From NCBI GenBank assembly GCA_023389045.1, contig JAEWEZ010000070.1, positions 1 through 28,382 of the forward strand: DNA of 28,382 nt, in the 5' to 3' direction. This document shows positions 1 to 8,345 of the stretch, piece by piece. The notes below the pieces were generated by a model that saw only the letters and a list, made by a program, of their open reading frames with translations, was not told the origin of the DNA and did no database searches. The first letter of the stretch is position 1. Each line of letters starts with the position of its first letter. The translations under genes and the position numbers were made by a program. Source of the DNA: Actinomycetes bacterium (GTDB taxonomy: Bacteria; Actinomycetota; Actinomycetes; Actinomycetales; Dermabacteraceae).

Positions 1-1522
1 CACGGCGGCCACGCGAGCCCTCCGCATCCTTCGCGCCGCGGGAATCCTTCCCGCCGCGGCCTCCGCGCCCACCGCGACCACCACGGCCGCCACGACCGGA
101 GCGCTCACGACGCGCATCCGGGCCACCAAGATCCTCGATCTCCTCCGCGTCCAGGCCCTCGCGGGTCCGCGCCTCCTTCGGCAGCGTGCCCTTGGTGCCC
201 TCGGGGATATCCAGGTCGGTGAACAGATGCGGGGAGGTCGAATAGGTCTCCACCGCCTCGGTGGAATCCATCCCCAGCTGGCGGGCGATCAGCGACCAGC
301 GGGCCAGATCCTCCCAGTCCACGAAGGTGACGGCGGTGCCCTTCTTGCCGGCGCGGCCGGTGCGGCCGGTGCGATGCAGGTAGGTCTTGTCGTCGTCGGG
401 GCAGTTCCAGTTGACCACGTGGGTGACGTTCTCCACGTCGATACCGCGGGCAGCCACATCGGTGGCCACCAGCACATCCACCTTGCCGTGACGGAAAGCG
501 CGAAGAGCCTGCTCACGCGCCGCCTGGCCGAGGTCACCGTGCAGGGGAGCGGCCGCGAAACCGCGGGCTTCGAGGTCACCGGCCACCCGGTCGGCCTCAC
601 GCTTCGTGCGCATGAAGACGATGCTCAGGCCACGCTCACGGGCCTGCAGGATGCGCGCGAGCACCTCGATCTTGTCGAGCTGATGGGCGCGGTAGACGAC
701 CTGCTTGATATCGGCCTTGGTGCGGGATTCATCGCCCGGATCGTGGGCGCGAATATGTGTGGGACGCTGCATGAAGCGGCGAGCCAAGGCCAGGATCGGG
801 CCGGGCATGGTGGCCGAGAACAGCATGGTCTGACGCTGCTGCGGAACCGCGTGCAGGAGCTTCTCGATGTCCTCGAGGAAGCCGAGGTCGAGCATCTCAT
901 CGGCCTCATCCAGCACGGCCGTGCGCACATGCGAGAGGTCCAGATGCTTCTGACGCATCAGGTCGATCAGGCGGCCCGGCGTGCCGACCACGATCTCCAC
1001 GCCCTTCTCAAGCGCTTCGATCTGCGGTTCATAGGCACGGCCGCCGTAGACGGTGAGGATCCGCACCGGGCGCCCGGTGGAGGCATCCTCGAGATCCTTC
1101 GCCACCTGGATGGCCAGTTCGCGGGTAGGCAGGACCACGAGGCCCTGGGGTTTGCCCAGCGGCAGGTTCAGCGGATTGTCTTCACCGGGGGCCACCACGG
1201 ACATCAGCATCGGGATACCGAAGCCGAGGGTTTTGCCGGTGCCGGTCTTGGCCTGGCCGATGATGTCGCGGCCGCCGAGAGCCACCGGAAGCGTCATCGC
1301 CTGAATCGGGAAGGGAATCACGATCCCCTTCGCCTTGAGGGCCTCGACAATGTCGGGGCGGACGTCAAAGTCTGCGAAAGTCTGGGCGGCGGGGACGGTC
1401 TCGGCAATCGCCGTCTCGGTGGCGCCGGCGGCGCGGGCCGCGGGATCGGGGATGCCGGAGCTCTGCTCGACGGCGGAGGCGCTGCTGGCGGCCTCGGGGG
1501 TGTGCTGGTTGCTTTCGGGCAC
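1..1522 (-). CDS. DEAD-box ATP-dependent RNA helicase, 3' end cut by window edge
   Basis: An ATP-dependent RNA helicase that remodels cytoplasmic RNA, as in ribosome assembly or RNA decay. About 507 residues are visible; the C-terminus runs off the left edge. Helicase motifs appear in order: Q motif (FPIQAMTLP), motif I AKTGTGKT, motif Ia PTRELA, GG, TPGRL, motif II LDEADEMLD, motif III SAT, then in domain 2 ATDVAARGIDVE and the arginine-finger motif HRTGRTGRAG. The visible tail has RGG repeats, typical of RhlE/CshA-like actinobacterial enzymes and likely RNA-binding. I chose GTG at 1522 because TGA lies two codons upstream in frame. A TAnnnT box (TACCAT, minus strand, 1557-1562) could drive it alone, or it could be read through from the phosphoesterase 92 bp upstream. 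Mycobacteria keep a RhlE-like helicase (Rv3211) near the same TetR/DUF3107 pair. Family is certain; subfamily name is not. Confidence 0.93.
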   Translation of the reverse strand, partial: MPESNQHTPEAASSASAVEQSSGIPDPAARAAGATETAIAETVPAAQTFADFDVRPDIVEALKAKGIVIPFPIQAMTLPVALGGRDIIGQAKTGTGKTLGFGIPMLMSVVAPGEDNPLNLPLGKPQGLVVLPTRELAIQVAKDLEDASTGRPVRILTVYGGRAYEPQIEALEKGVEIVVGTPGRLIDLMRQKHLDLSHVRTAVLDEADEMLDLGFLEDIEKLLHAVPQQRQTMLFSATMPGPILALARRFMQRPTHIRAHDPGDESRTKADIKQVVYRAHQLDKIEVLARILQARERGLSIVFMRTKREADRVAGDLEARGFAAAPLHGDLGQAAREQALRAFRHGKVDVLVATDVAARGIDVENVTHVVNWNCPDDDKTYLHRTGRTGRAGKKGTAVTFVDWEDLARWSLIARQLGMDSTEAVETYSTSPHLFTDLDIPEGTKGTLPKEARTREGLDAEEIEDLGGPDARRERSGRGGRGGRGGRGGRGGKDSRGAKDAEGSRGRR

Positions 1523-1614
1523 AGTTCAACTCTCTGAGGTGGATGTTTCCTCCGCCATGGTAGCCCGCAGCCCTCGGGGCTGGTCCATGGATCAGCCCCG
1601 GGAGGTCAGAGGGG

Positions 1615-3339
1615 TCACGTCTCGGAATCCTCCGATGGGGTGGGCTGCTTCCTCGACGGGGTGGGTGTTGCGCCGCCGCCATCGCTCGGCGGCAGGGGAC
1701 TCTGCGGATTCGGCGGAGTGACGCGCTCGGAGTCGGGAACGCTTTCGCCTTCTTCCTGGTCAATCGGGGAATCAGGGGCGACGGCGTCGTCGGGGCGGCG
1801 CAGCGGCGTCTCCTCCGTGGGCATCTGATGCCGGTTCACGGAAACCGAGACGAGACCGAGGCCGCCCATCACGATGTCGTCATAGAAGACGAGTCGTTTC
1901 GTCGTGCGATCGAAGTACAGCATGCGCGCGGCAAGCTCCAGGGGCTGCTCACCGTCCAGCACCGGCATCACCCCGCCGGAGGCCAGGGCACCCCCGGTGG
2001 AACCGACGGTGAGCCAGTCCGTTCCGGAGCCTTCACGGTCCAGTTCGATGATCGAACGGTGCATGTGACCGGAGAGCACGAGATCCACGCGTCCCAGCAG
2101 GCCATTGGGCTGGGTCGGGTCGTGGAAGAGGGCCACATTGACCGGGGCATCAGAGTGCTCGGCGTTGTAGGCGTCGATTGTTTCTCCGAGCTGGAAACCG
2201 GAGGCGGCCACGGCCCGGTCACCCTCACGCCAGCCGCCCGCATCGGAGTCGTCATCGGCGGCGTAGCGTGGATCGGCGATGCCCGCGATGGTCAGGCCCT
2301 CGACGGTGGCCACCGAGTTATCCAGCACGATCGCATTGGGCTGTTCAGCGACTTTCGCGGCGGTCGCTTCACCATCGTGGTTGCCCTTGATGAACACGTA
2401 GGGCGCGTCGATCTTCGAGATCGCGGTGACCATGTCGTTTTCCCACGGGGTGCCCCAGGAAATGATGTCGCCGGTGTCGATCACCATGTCGATATCGAAC
2501 TGGGAACTGATCTGTTCGATCACGTCGTAAGACTGCGGATTGGAATGGAAGTCCGAGACGTGCAAAACGGTGATCAGGTCCTCGCGGGCGTAGCCCACGG
2601 GCAGGGAATCCGCAGCGATGTATAGCGCGGAGACCTGGCTGACGAACTCGGCGAGGGTTTTGCGGTAGGAGGCGTAGTCCACCGCCTTTCCCTGCCCAAG
2701 ATCAGCGATGTACGCGGCTTGGGACAGCAGCCCGTCGAAGCGCGGCTGCTTCAGTGACTGCGGGGCGAAAGTGAGATAGGCACCGGTCGCGGTGCCGAGC
2801 ACCACCGCGGTCGCAACCCCTGCGCTGATCAGGGAGCGTCGGACCCGACGGAAGGTGAGAGCCACCGCGATACCCGCCCCACCGGCGGCACCCAGCGTAT
2901 TCAGCACGGTGTTCAGAACGACGGCCCGGCTGATCGCATCCGGGGCGGTACGCTCCAGGTCCTTGAGTCCCTCGGGATGGTCGAAGAGTTCCTGCGCCTT
3001 GGCGATGTCAACCGTACGCACTCGCGCCTCAACCCGTACGGGCGCACTGTGGGTATCAAAAACAACCTCGCCCACTGGCGGCAGCAGGATCGCTGTCTGC
3101 GAGTGCAGGGAGGGACGCAGGTGAACAGCGGCTTTGAGCGGCCCCACATCCACGGGCGTGGCCGGGACCAAGAGGATTCCGACGATCGCCCCGAGGAGCG
3201 CCACCACGGCGGCGCTTGCGATGCTCAGAGCGCGTCGGCGTCGCCGTGATCCAACGGCGGTCTCGGACGGGGTGACAGCATCCTCTGCTGGTGCGGGGCT
3301 GTCGGTTTCTTCGTCGGTGGTGCGGGGCTGCTCACTCAT
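1615..3339 (-). CDS. Membrane-anchored calcineurin-like metallophosphoesterase
   Basis: 574 residues. The C-terminal half has the full two-metal phosphoesterase signature: VSDFHSNP (Asp263, His265), DTGDIISWG (Asp291), KGNHDG (Asn320, His321), LFHDP and SGHMHRS. The N-terminus is a charged cytoplasmic tail (SRRRRR) followed by hydrophobic segments at about 37-59, 140-162 and 169-192. The arginine-rich loop between segments two and three (FRRVRRS) fits an inside position, which would place the catalytic domain outside the membrane. The tail after about 520 is Pro/Ser/Glu-rich and probably disordered. Substrate is unknown: members of this superfamily hydrolyse phosphomonoesters, diesters or nucleotides. 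It begins 11 bp after the DUF3107 stop with no clear Shine-Dalgarno, so translation may be coupled. The fold is clear; topology and substrate are inference. Confidence 0.88.
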   Translation of the reverse strand: MSEQPRTTDEETDSPAPAEDAVTPSETAVGSRRRRRALSIASAAVVALLGAIVGILLVPATPVDVGPLKAAVHLRPSLHSQTAILLPPVGEVVFDTHSAPVRVEARVRTVDIAKAQELFDHPEGLKDLERTAPDAISRAVVLNTVLNTLGAAGGAGIAVALTFRRVRRSLISAGVATAVVLGTATGAYLTFAPQSLKQPRFDGLLSQAAYIADLGQGKAVDYASYRKTLAEFVSQVSALYIAADSLPVGYAREDLITVLHVSDFHSNPQSYDVIEQISSQFDIDMVIDTGDIISWGTPWENDMVTAISKIDAPYVFIKGNHDGEATAAKVAEQPNAIVLDNSVATVEGLTIAGIADPRYAADDDSDAGGWREGDRAVAASGFQLGETIDAYNAEHSDAPVNVALFHDPTQPNGLLGRVDLVLSGHMHRSIIELDREGSGTDWLTVGSTGGALASGGVMPVLDGEQPLELAARMLYFDRTTKRLVFYDDIVMGGLGLVSVSVNRHQMPTEETPLRRPDDAVAPDSPIDQEEGESVPDSERVTPPNPQSPLPPSDGGGATPTPSRKQPTPSEDSET

Positions 3340-3350
3340 GATGTCATGGT

Positions 3351-3575
3351 TCAGCCGAGGAAGCCGACGCGGCGCGGCTCATCCGAGGAGATCTCGGCGT
3401 AGGCGACCTTCGCGCCGGGGACCAGCACCAGGCGGCCCTTCTTAGTGTCCTCCAGAGAGATCGTGGAGCCCTGATCGATGCCTTCGCGCAGACGGGTCTG
3501 CAGCTCCTGTGTATCAAGGCTCGACTCAATCACGATTTCGCGGGGGGAGTGCTGGATGCCGATACGGATTTCCAC
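3351..3575 (-). CDS. DUF3107 family small protein
   Basis: 74 residues. It matches the actinobacteria-restricted DUF3107 family (mycobacterial TB9.4, Rv3208A) in length and pattern: an N-terminal strand EIRIGIQHSPREI, a central acidic/amphipathic helix and a C-terminal RRVGFLG that resembles the family's RxVGFG ending. Function is unknown. It starts with GTG at 3575 behind AGGAAGGA (3584-3591, minus), 8 nt spacing. A nearby ATG at -8 is out of frame. Its position after a TetR regulator mirrors Rv3208-Rv3208A. It is followed 11 bp later by the metallophosphoesterase, so the two are probably cotranscribed. Confidence 0.87.
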   Translation of the reverse strand: MEIRIGIQHSPREIVIESSLDTQELQTRLREGIDQGSTISLEDTKKGRLVLVPGAKVAYAEISSDEPRRVGFLG

Positions 3576-3591
3576 AGCGCATGTCCTTCCT

Positions 3592-3608
3592 GCGCCGCCG
3601 CGCGGCGC
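3592..3608 (-). other. GC-rich hairpin just upstream of the DUF3107 ribosome-binding site
   Basis: A perfect inverted repeat, GCGCCGC-CGC-GCGGCGC, abuts the DUF3107 Shine-Dalgarno in the 190-bp gap between TetR and DUF3107. It could terminate or dampen transcription coming from the TetR gene, or be a leader hairpin. There is no T-tract. No other gene or site was recognised in 3576-3765. Confidence 0.4.
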
Positions 3609-3765
3609 CAGATCGTCCCGGCGGAAGCCGGACCGTGAGGGCTAAGAGCGGCCAGCGGGGAGAACCTCCGTGGCGCGCTCGCCACTCTATCCCGGCAGGG
3701 CCTCATGGCGTGCTTCGGGCGTGGGGTCGTGGGGATACGTCCGACGGGGGAGGAATCGGAGGTCG

Positions 3766-4386
3766 TCAGTTGCTTTCTGAAGAGGCGTCGGAGCCTTCGA
3801 TCGGGGTGAAGGCGCTCAGCCCGTGCACGGCCAGGGTGGTGACATCGTTCAGGATCTGCTGGCGCTCATCCTCATCGGCCGCTTCATGCAGCAGCATGGC
3901 GGTGCTCCGGGTCAGAGAGATGAGGGAACGACCCACGATGCGTGCCTGCGAGTCGTGATAGCGCCGGTGCGCGGCGAGAACGGTGGCGAGGGAAACAGAC
4001 ATTTCATCGAGAACCTGTGCTACGCGAGCGGCGAGGTCCTCCGAGACCAGTTCATACCCGGTGAACAGTCGCAGTGCGTTATCCAGGTTCACCAGGTCAT
4101 AGAAGCGCGTGATACCGGCACGTACCCGATCCTCGGTGGGGCCGGGAAGCTCGGCGAGGGAGGCGACGGCGTCCAAAAGCCGGGCCCCGGTAATCTCCAC
4201 CACCGCACCGTAGAGGTCCTCTTTGGAAGCGAAATGCTGGTAAAGCACGGGCTTGGTGACACCGGCAGCCGAGGCAATGTCGTCCATCGAGGTTGCTTGG
4301 AATCCGCGTTCGGTGAACAGATCGGTGGCGAGTTCGAGGAGCTGGGCTCGGCGCTGCTCGCGGGGCATCCGGGGTGTGCTGGACAT
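3766..4386 (-). CDS. TetR-family transcriptional regulator (Rv3208-like)
   Basis: 206 residues. The N-terminal TetR helix-turn-helix spans about residues 10-58 (ELATDLFTERGF, then MDDIASAAGVTKPVLYQHF, KEDLY). The rest is an all-helical ligand/dimer domain. Ligand is unknown. It begins at ATG 4386 behind CCGGAGG, 5 nt spacing. It is divergent from adnA across about 500 bp and followed by DUF3107 on the same strand, as in mycobacterial Rv3208-TB9.4. It might control the DUF3107 genes or itself, but I found no convincing short operator at its promoter. The one long-spaced inverted repeat nearby (CGATAC 4524-4529 with GTATCG 4551-4556) is weak. Confidence 0.9.
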   Translation of the reverse strand: MSSTPRMPREQRRAQLLELATDLFTERGFQATSMDDIASAAGVTKPVLYQHFASKEDLYGAVVEITGARLLDAVASLAELPGPTEDRVRAGITRFYDLVNLDNALRLFTGYELVSEDLAARVAQVLDEMSVSLATVLAAHRRYHDSQARIVGRSLISLTRSTAMLLHEAADEDERQQILNDVTTLAVHGLSAFTPIEGSDASSESN

Positions 4387-4788
4387 GGGGGCCTCCGGGG
4401 TGCGTCCTGCGTCGGCATAGGGGCGACGACGGTGATTCGGTGTCTGTCGATCGTGCAGTGAAACACGGGTGCGGCGGGCACACCCTCGACGCGGGTGCCG
4501 ATGCCGCCACGGTGCTGCACTGGCGATACGTCGGTTCGGTCACTGTACCTGTATCGGACGTGAGTCAGGGACAAGGGGCGATAGAAGGCAAGGCGAAAAT
4601 CCTGAAAGGAGGCGGAGAAACGAGCGGCACCGTGGAGCTGAGCTCGAAAGCGCAGCGTGAAGGTCAGGGCCTGGAAACACACCACTGAGGTGCGGTGGAA
4701 ACCCAGATCCCACCATGCGGGAGAGGAGACAGCGAGAATGGGGGAGTGTGACGCCGAGAGTGGATCCATCGAGATGTTCCCCTCTTGT

Positions 4789-4816
4789 TTGTCAGACCCC
4801 GGTGATCCCATAGATC
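4789..4816 (+). promoter_or_regulatory. Candidate adnAB promoter
   Basis: A TTGTCA -35-like hexamer (4789-4794), 5 of 6 to TTGACA, is followed after 16 bp by TAGATC (4811-4816), a poor -10. This would give a leader of about 70 nt to the adnA start. The assignment rests on hexamer resemblance only. Confidence 0.3.
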
Positions 4817-4879
4817 CCGTGACCGCGCCAGTGCCCCCGCGTGGTCACAGCAGGCACGTTGTCGGGGCGGAAACAGGAC

Positions 4880-4886
4880 AGGAGGG
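4880..4886 (+). promoter_or_regulatory. Ribosome-binding site that decides the adnA start
   Basis: AGGAGGG abuts ATG 4887 with no spacer but lies 6 nt before GTG 4893 in the same frame. Spacing favours GTG 4893 as the start. Confidence 0.65.
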
Positions 4887-4892
4887 ATGGCG

Positions 4893-7800
4893 GTGTCGGT
4901 ACCTGAAGAAACCTCGCCGACCGATCGGACAGCTCAGCGCTCCCCGCGCCCACGCCTCCTGCCCCCGGACCTCTCCAGCCTGCCGGAGGTGCGAGCGGTC
5001 GAGTCGTTACCGCCCTCATCCCAGGCTGTTGTGGAGGCATTCGCGCAGGGCGCAGAGGTTCTGGTCTATGCGGCACCGGGCATGGGGCGCACCACGCTGG
5101 CCCTGGCGGCGGCCGCTCACGCAGAGTCTGATGGCCCCGTGATGGTGCTCTCCCCGCGGCGTGCACAGGCTCTGCGATTGCAGGAGGGGGTGGCGGCCCA
5201 GGGGCATCAGAAGATTCGCGTTCTCACCCCTCCTGCGCTGGGGTATGCGCTGTTGCGAGAACAGTCGCTGAGGGACGGCGGTGGGGAGCCCTCCCTGGTC
5301 ACGGGTGCCGACCAAGACGCGCTGCTCAAAGACTTGATTGCTGAGCGTCAGCGCTGGCATCTGGAGGTGGAGTCGACGGCCAGGGAGCTGCCGGAGTTTC
5401 GTGCTGAACTGCGTGACCTCATTACACGTGCAGAAGAACTCGGAGTGAGCCCGGAGGCCTTGCTGTCTCTTGCGGAGCAGCGTGACCGCCCTGCCTGGGC
5501 CGATGGCGCTGAGCTGATGCGCGACTACCTCGGCGTTCTTGACCTGCAATCCGGTGCAGCCCTCGACGCCGGCCCGCGTCTCGACGCCGGCGCCCTGGTG
5601 GGCAGAGCAGCCGATCTTCTCGACTCCCTGCGCACCGATGATCAAGGCCTTCCGCTTCCGCGCACGCTCATCGTGGACGACGCTCAGGACCTCACCGCCG
5701 CCGGTATCGCCCTGGTTCTCGCCCTTGCCCGTCACGGGGTGCGACTGTTCATTACCTCCTGTGCGGATGCTGCCGTGGATACCTTCCGCGGAGGTATCCC
5801 CGAGGCAGCTGTGCGCTTGCGAGAAGCCGCGCCGCGGCCGCTGCAGGACATGGTTCTGCTGGAACGCCCGCCGGGCATGAGCCCAGCAGTGGTGGCGGCC
5901 GTTGATGCCCTCCGTGCGCGTCTTCCTCTTGCCGGTGCCCCGAGCCTGACCCGTCGGCCCGCTCTCTCGGCACCGGCGGAGATGCCCACATCGACAGACG
6001 AACCCGAGGGGAACGACAACGCAGGGGCGTCGGAAGGGAAAGGCGTAGACGTTCTCATCGCCGGGGACGACCTCGAAGAGGCACATGCCATTGCGGCCGT
6101 GCTTCGCGATGTACATCACCGGGAGGCAGTGCCCTACGACGATATGGCGGTGATCTGCCGTTCCGGCGCAGTGGTGCAGCAGGTGGCTGATCAGCTCAGC
6201 CGGGCCGGGCTGCCCGTCCGCACCCCGCAGCGGTTGGGCCCGCTACGTGATGAACCCGTGGTCGCGGACCTTCTCACCATCATCGAGCTCGCAGTCGCGG
6301 CCGGGCCGGATCCGATCGACGAAGAGCGCGCTGATCAGCTGCTGGAGCCTTGCACTGCGCAGCGTCTGCTGAGCGGTCCCTACGGTGATGCTGATGCACT
6401 CCGTTTGCGTCGCGTGCGGCGCGCACTGCTGGCAGCGCAGCGGGGGGACGACGCAAAGGAATCTGCCGATCACACCCCGGCCCACGAGGCTGCGCACGGG
6501 AGCCACGCTGAGCAGGATCCGTCCCCCGACGATCAGCCGGAGGGAGATCAGGGCGATAGCGATCTTTCCGGTCGTGCGGCTACGCCGCTCGGCGGAATCA
6601 GCAGTGAGCGTCTGCTGGCGAGGGCGCTCCTTCTCGACGATGTTCCCGGGCTTCTGGGCCCGCAGGAACGCGACCGGTACACCGCCCCCATCCACCGGAT
6701 CCGAGACATGATCGCGGCGGCCCGTACCCAGGTGAAGGCCGGGGCACTCGACACCCTCTGGGCTGCATGGGACGCTGCGCGCCTTGCCACTGGGTGGCAG
6801 ATCGCGGCCCTCGGCACGCCTGACGACAGCGACGACTCCCGCGCCCGTCTACTCACCCGCCGTTTGGACGCGCTCGTGGCTCTTTTCGCCGTCGCCGAAC
6901 GTTTTGTGGAACGCCGGCCCGATGCCGATGCGGCGCAGTTCGCCGCCGCCATCCGGGCACAGGCCGTGGTGGAGGACACCCTCGCCCCGAGCGCAGCCGT
7001 CCGCGGCCGGGTGGATGTGCTCACCCCCGCACAGATCGCCGGAACCCACCGAGACACCGTGGTCATCGCCCGCGTGCAGGAAGGCTCCTGGCCCGATCTG
7101 CGGCTACGCTCCACCCTTTTCGGTGCAGCAGAACTTCCGCTCGTGCTGAACCTGCCCGCTGATGAGGCCGCCCATGCCGGGAGCGTGGAGCAACTTCGCG
7201 CCATCCAGCGCACCACCGTCGCCAATGATGAGCTCCGCTTGGCCGTCAGCGCCCTGGCTCGCGCGCGATCCCGCGTCCTCATCACCGCGGTGGACGGCCA
7301 AGAGCAAAGCCCCTCCGCCCTCGTTGACGTGCTGAGCACCCATGTGCGCTCGACAGGTGGCTGGGTCGACCGAGATGCCCTGCGCGCCGATCCGGGGCCA
7401 GCGCCCGATGCACGGCGCCTGGTCGCGGCTCTGCGTCGTGATCTGCGCGCCGAAGATGAGGAACGAGCACAGCACGCTGCAGCGATGCTGCTGCATCTGG
7501 AATCAGCCGGGGCCGAAGGAACAGACCCTGACCGCTGGTATCACCAGCTGCCCACCTGTGATGCACCGCTGTTTGAACCGGAACACACCGTTGCTCTCTC
7601 ACCCTCGGCGCTCGAAAGCGCCCATCAGTGCCCCCAGGCCTGGTTGTTTTCCCGCGCCGGGGGACGACGCGCCGGCGCTGCGGCCCCCACGATCGGGACG
7701 TGTCTGCATGCCCTGGCCGAGGAGAACCCGACAGGCGGCAAGAACGGGCCCGAGGACCTGGTGGCACTCATGCACCAGCGGCTCGCACCTCTGCGACTGG

Positions 7801-8345
7801 AGGCGTCCTGGTCGGGACGGCGCCTGCTTCGCCGCACGGAGGAAGCGACCCGGGTTCTCGACGCCTACCTGCGTAGTCACAGCGAACCTTTGGCTTGTGA
7901 AGCACGGTTTGACGTTCAGCTGGGGCGAGTCACCCTGCGCGGCACCATCGACCGGATCGAGGGAGACGCCAAGGGCCTGCGAGTTGCTGACCTGAAAACC
8001 GGTGCCAGCGCGAAATCCAAAGATGATGCCCTCGTAGATCTGCAGATGGCTGCCTACCAGACTGCTGTGCGTGAGGGAGCTTTGAACGAGAGGCTCGGGG
8101 AGGACGCCCCCGAACGTCTGAACGGAGCCGCTCTGATTTACGTCGGAACCGGTACGGCCAAAGCGTCTGAGCGCATCCAGCCAGCCCTGCACCGCAGCGA
8201 GGACCCCGAATGGTTCTCCACCCTCGTGGCCCAGGTTGCAGAGGACCTCAGCAGCCCAGCCCTGGAAGCACGCGCCGATAAGCATTGCCGCACCTGCCCC
8301 GTGCGCAGTTCCTGCACTCTCGTTCCGGAAGGAGAACAACTGTGA
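4893..8345 (+). CDS. adnA: AdnA-type motor-nuclease subunit with degenerate motor and Fe-S nuclease
   Basis: About 1150 residues. One half of the AdnAB helicase-nuclease that resects DNA double-strand breaks in actinobacteria. The N-terminal UvrD-like motor is eroded: Walker A reads GMGRTT (about residues 63-68, Arg for the catalytic Lys), motif II reads VDDAQD (about 259-266, Asp for Glu), and the usual HxxKGLEW motif is replaced by a TPAQIAGTHRD segment before VARVQEGSWPD-like sequence; motif VI ALARARS remains. Two acidic, low-complexity insertions lie near residues 370-385 and 520-565. The C-terminal RecB-family nuclease keeps GTIDRIE, VADLKTG (catalytic Asp and Lys) and QMAAYQ. Cys at about 913 and CRTCPVRSSC at 1132-1141 form an AddB-type four-cysteine Fe-S motif. 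Its stop overlaps the adnB GTG by 4 bp, so the subunits are translationally coupled. A Lys-to-Arg Walker A implies little or no ATPase. Confidence 0.9.
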   Translation: MSVPEETSPTDRTAQRSPRPRLLPPDLSSLPEVRAVESLPPSSQAVVEAFAQGAEVLVYAAPGMGRTTLALAAAAHAESDGPVMVLSPRRAQALRLQEGVAAQGHQKIRVLTPPALGYALLREQSLRDGGGEPSLVTGADQDALLKDLIAERQRWHLEVESTARELPEFRAELRDLITRAEELGVSPEALLSLAEQRDRPAWADGAELMRDYLGVLDLQSGAALDAGPRLDAGALVGRAADLLDSLRTDDQGLPLPRTLIVDDAQDLTAAGIALVLALARHGVRLFITSCADAAVDTFRGGIPEAAVRLREAAPRPLQDMVLLERPPGMSPAVVAAVDALRARLPLAGAPSLTRRPALSAPAEMPTSTDEPEGNDNAGASEGKGVDVLIAGDDLEEAHAIAAVLRDVHHREAVPYDDMAVICRSGAVVQQVADQLSRAGLPVRTPQRLGPLRDEPVVADLLTIIELAVAAGPDPIDEERADQLLEPCTAQRLLSGPYGDADALRLRRVRRALLAAQRGDDAKESADHTPAHEAAHGSHAEQDPSPDDQPEGDQGDSDLSGRAATPLGGISSERLLARALLLDDVPGLLGPQERDRYTAPIHRIRDMIAAARTQVKAGALDTLWAAWDAARLATGWQIAALGTPDDSDDSRARLLTRRLDALVALFAVAERFVERRPDADAAQFAAAIRAQAVVEDTLAPSAAVRGRVDVLTPAQIAGTHRDTVVIARVQEGSWPDLRLRSTLFGAAELPLVLNLPADEAAHAGSVEQLRAIQRTTVANDELRLAVSALARARSRVLITAVDGQEQSPSALVDVLSTHVRSTGGWVDRDALRADPGPAPDARRLVAALRRDLRAEDEERAQHAAAMLLHLESAGAEGTDPDRWYHQLPTCDAPLFEPEHTVALSPSALESAHQCPQAWLFSRAGGRRAGAAAPTIGTCLHALAEENPTGGKNGPEDLVALMHQRLAPLRLEASWSGRRLLRRTEEATRVLDAYLRSHSEPLACEARFDVQLGRVTLRGTIDRIEGDAKGLRVADLKTGASAKSKDDALVDLQMAAYQTAVREGALNERLGEDAPERLNGAALIYVGTGTAKASERIQPALHRSEDPEWFSTLVAQVAEDLSSPALEARADKHCRTCPVRSSCTLVPEGEQL

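Larger units (their letters stand above)
4387..4892. other. Divergent intergenic region between TetR and adnA
   Basis: 506 bp without a convincing gene. Open frames here lack a good ribosome-binding site and consistent coding character. It contains a candidate adnA promoter (4789-4816), an inverted repeat GTGACC (4819-4824) with GGTCAC (4843-4848) that would fall in the adnA leader, and a long-spaced CGATAC/GTATCG dyad at 4524-4556. No LexA/SOS-box-like palindrome was recognised. Confidence 0.6.

Noticed and set aside
227..1537. Long plus-strand open frame opposite the DEAD-box helicase
   Set aside because: Mirror of the helicase in GC-rich DNA; low-complexity His/Gly/Leu product, no ribosome-binding site, no family motif.
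1567..1579. Hairpin AGCCC-TCG-GGGCT between the phosphoesterase and the helicase
   Set aside because: Only 5 bp and no T-tract; too weak to call a terminator, and a -10-like box overlaps the same stretch.
4524..4556. CGATAC/GTATCG inverted repeat as operator of the first TetR
   Set aside because: The half-sites are 21 bp apart, too far for a TetR dimer, and only 6 bp each.
5016..6119. Long minus-strand frame inside adnA
   Set aside because: Antisense shadow of a gene with clear nuclease motifs; composition is not protein-like.
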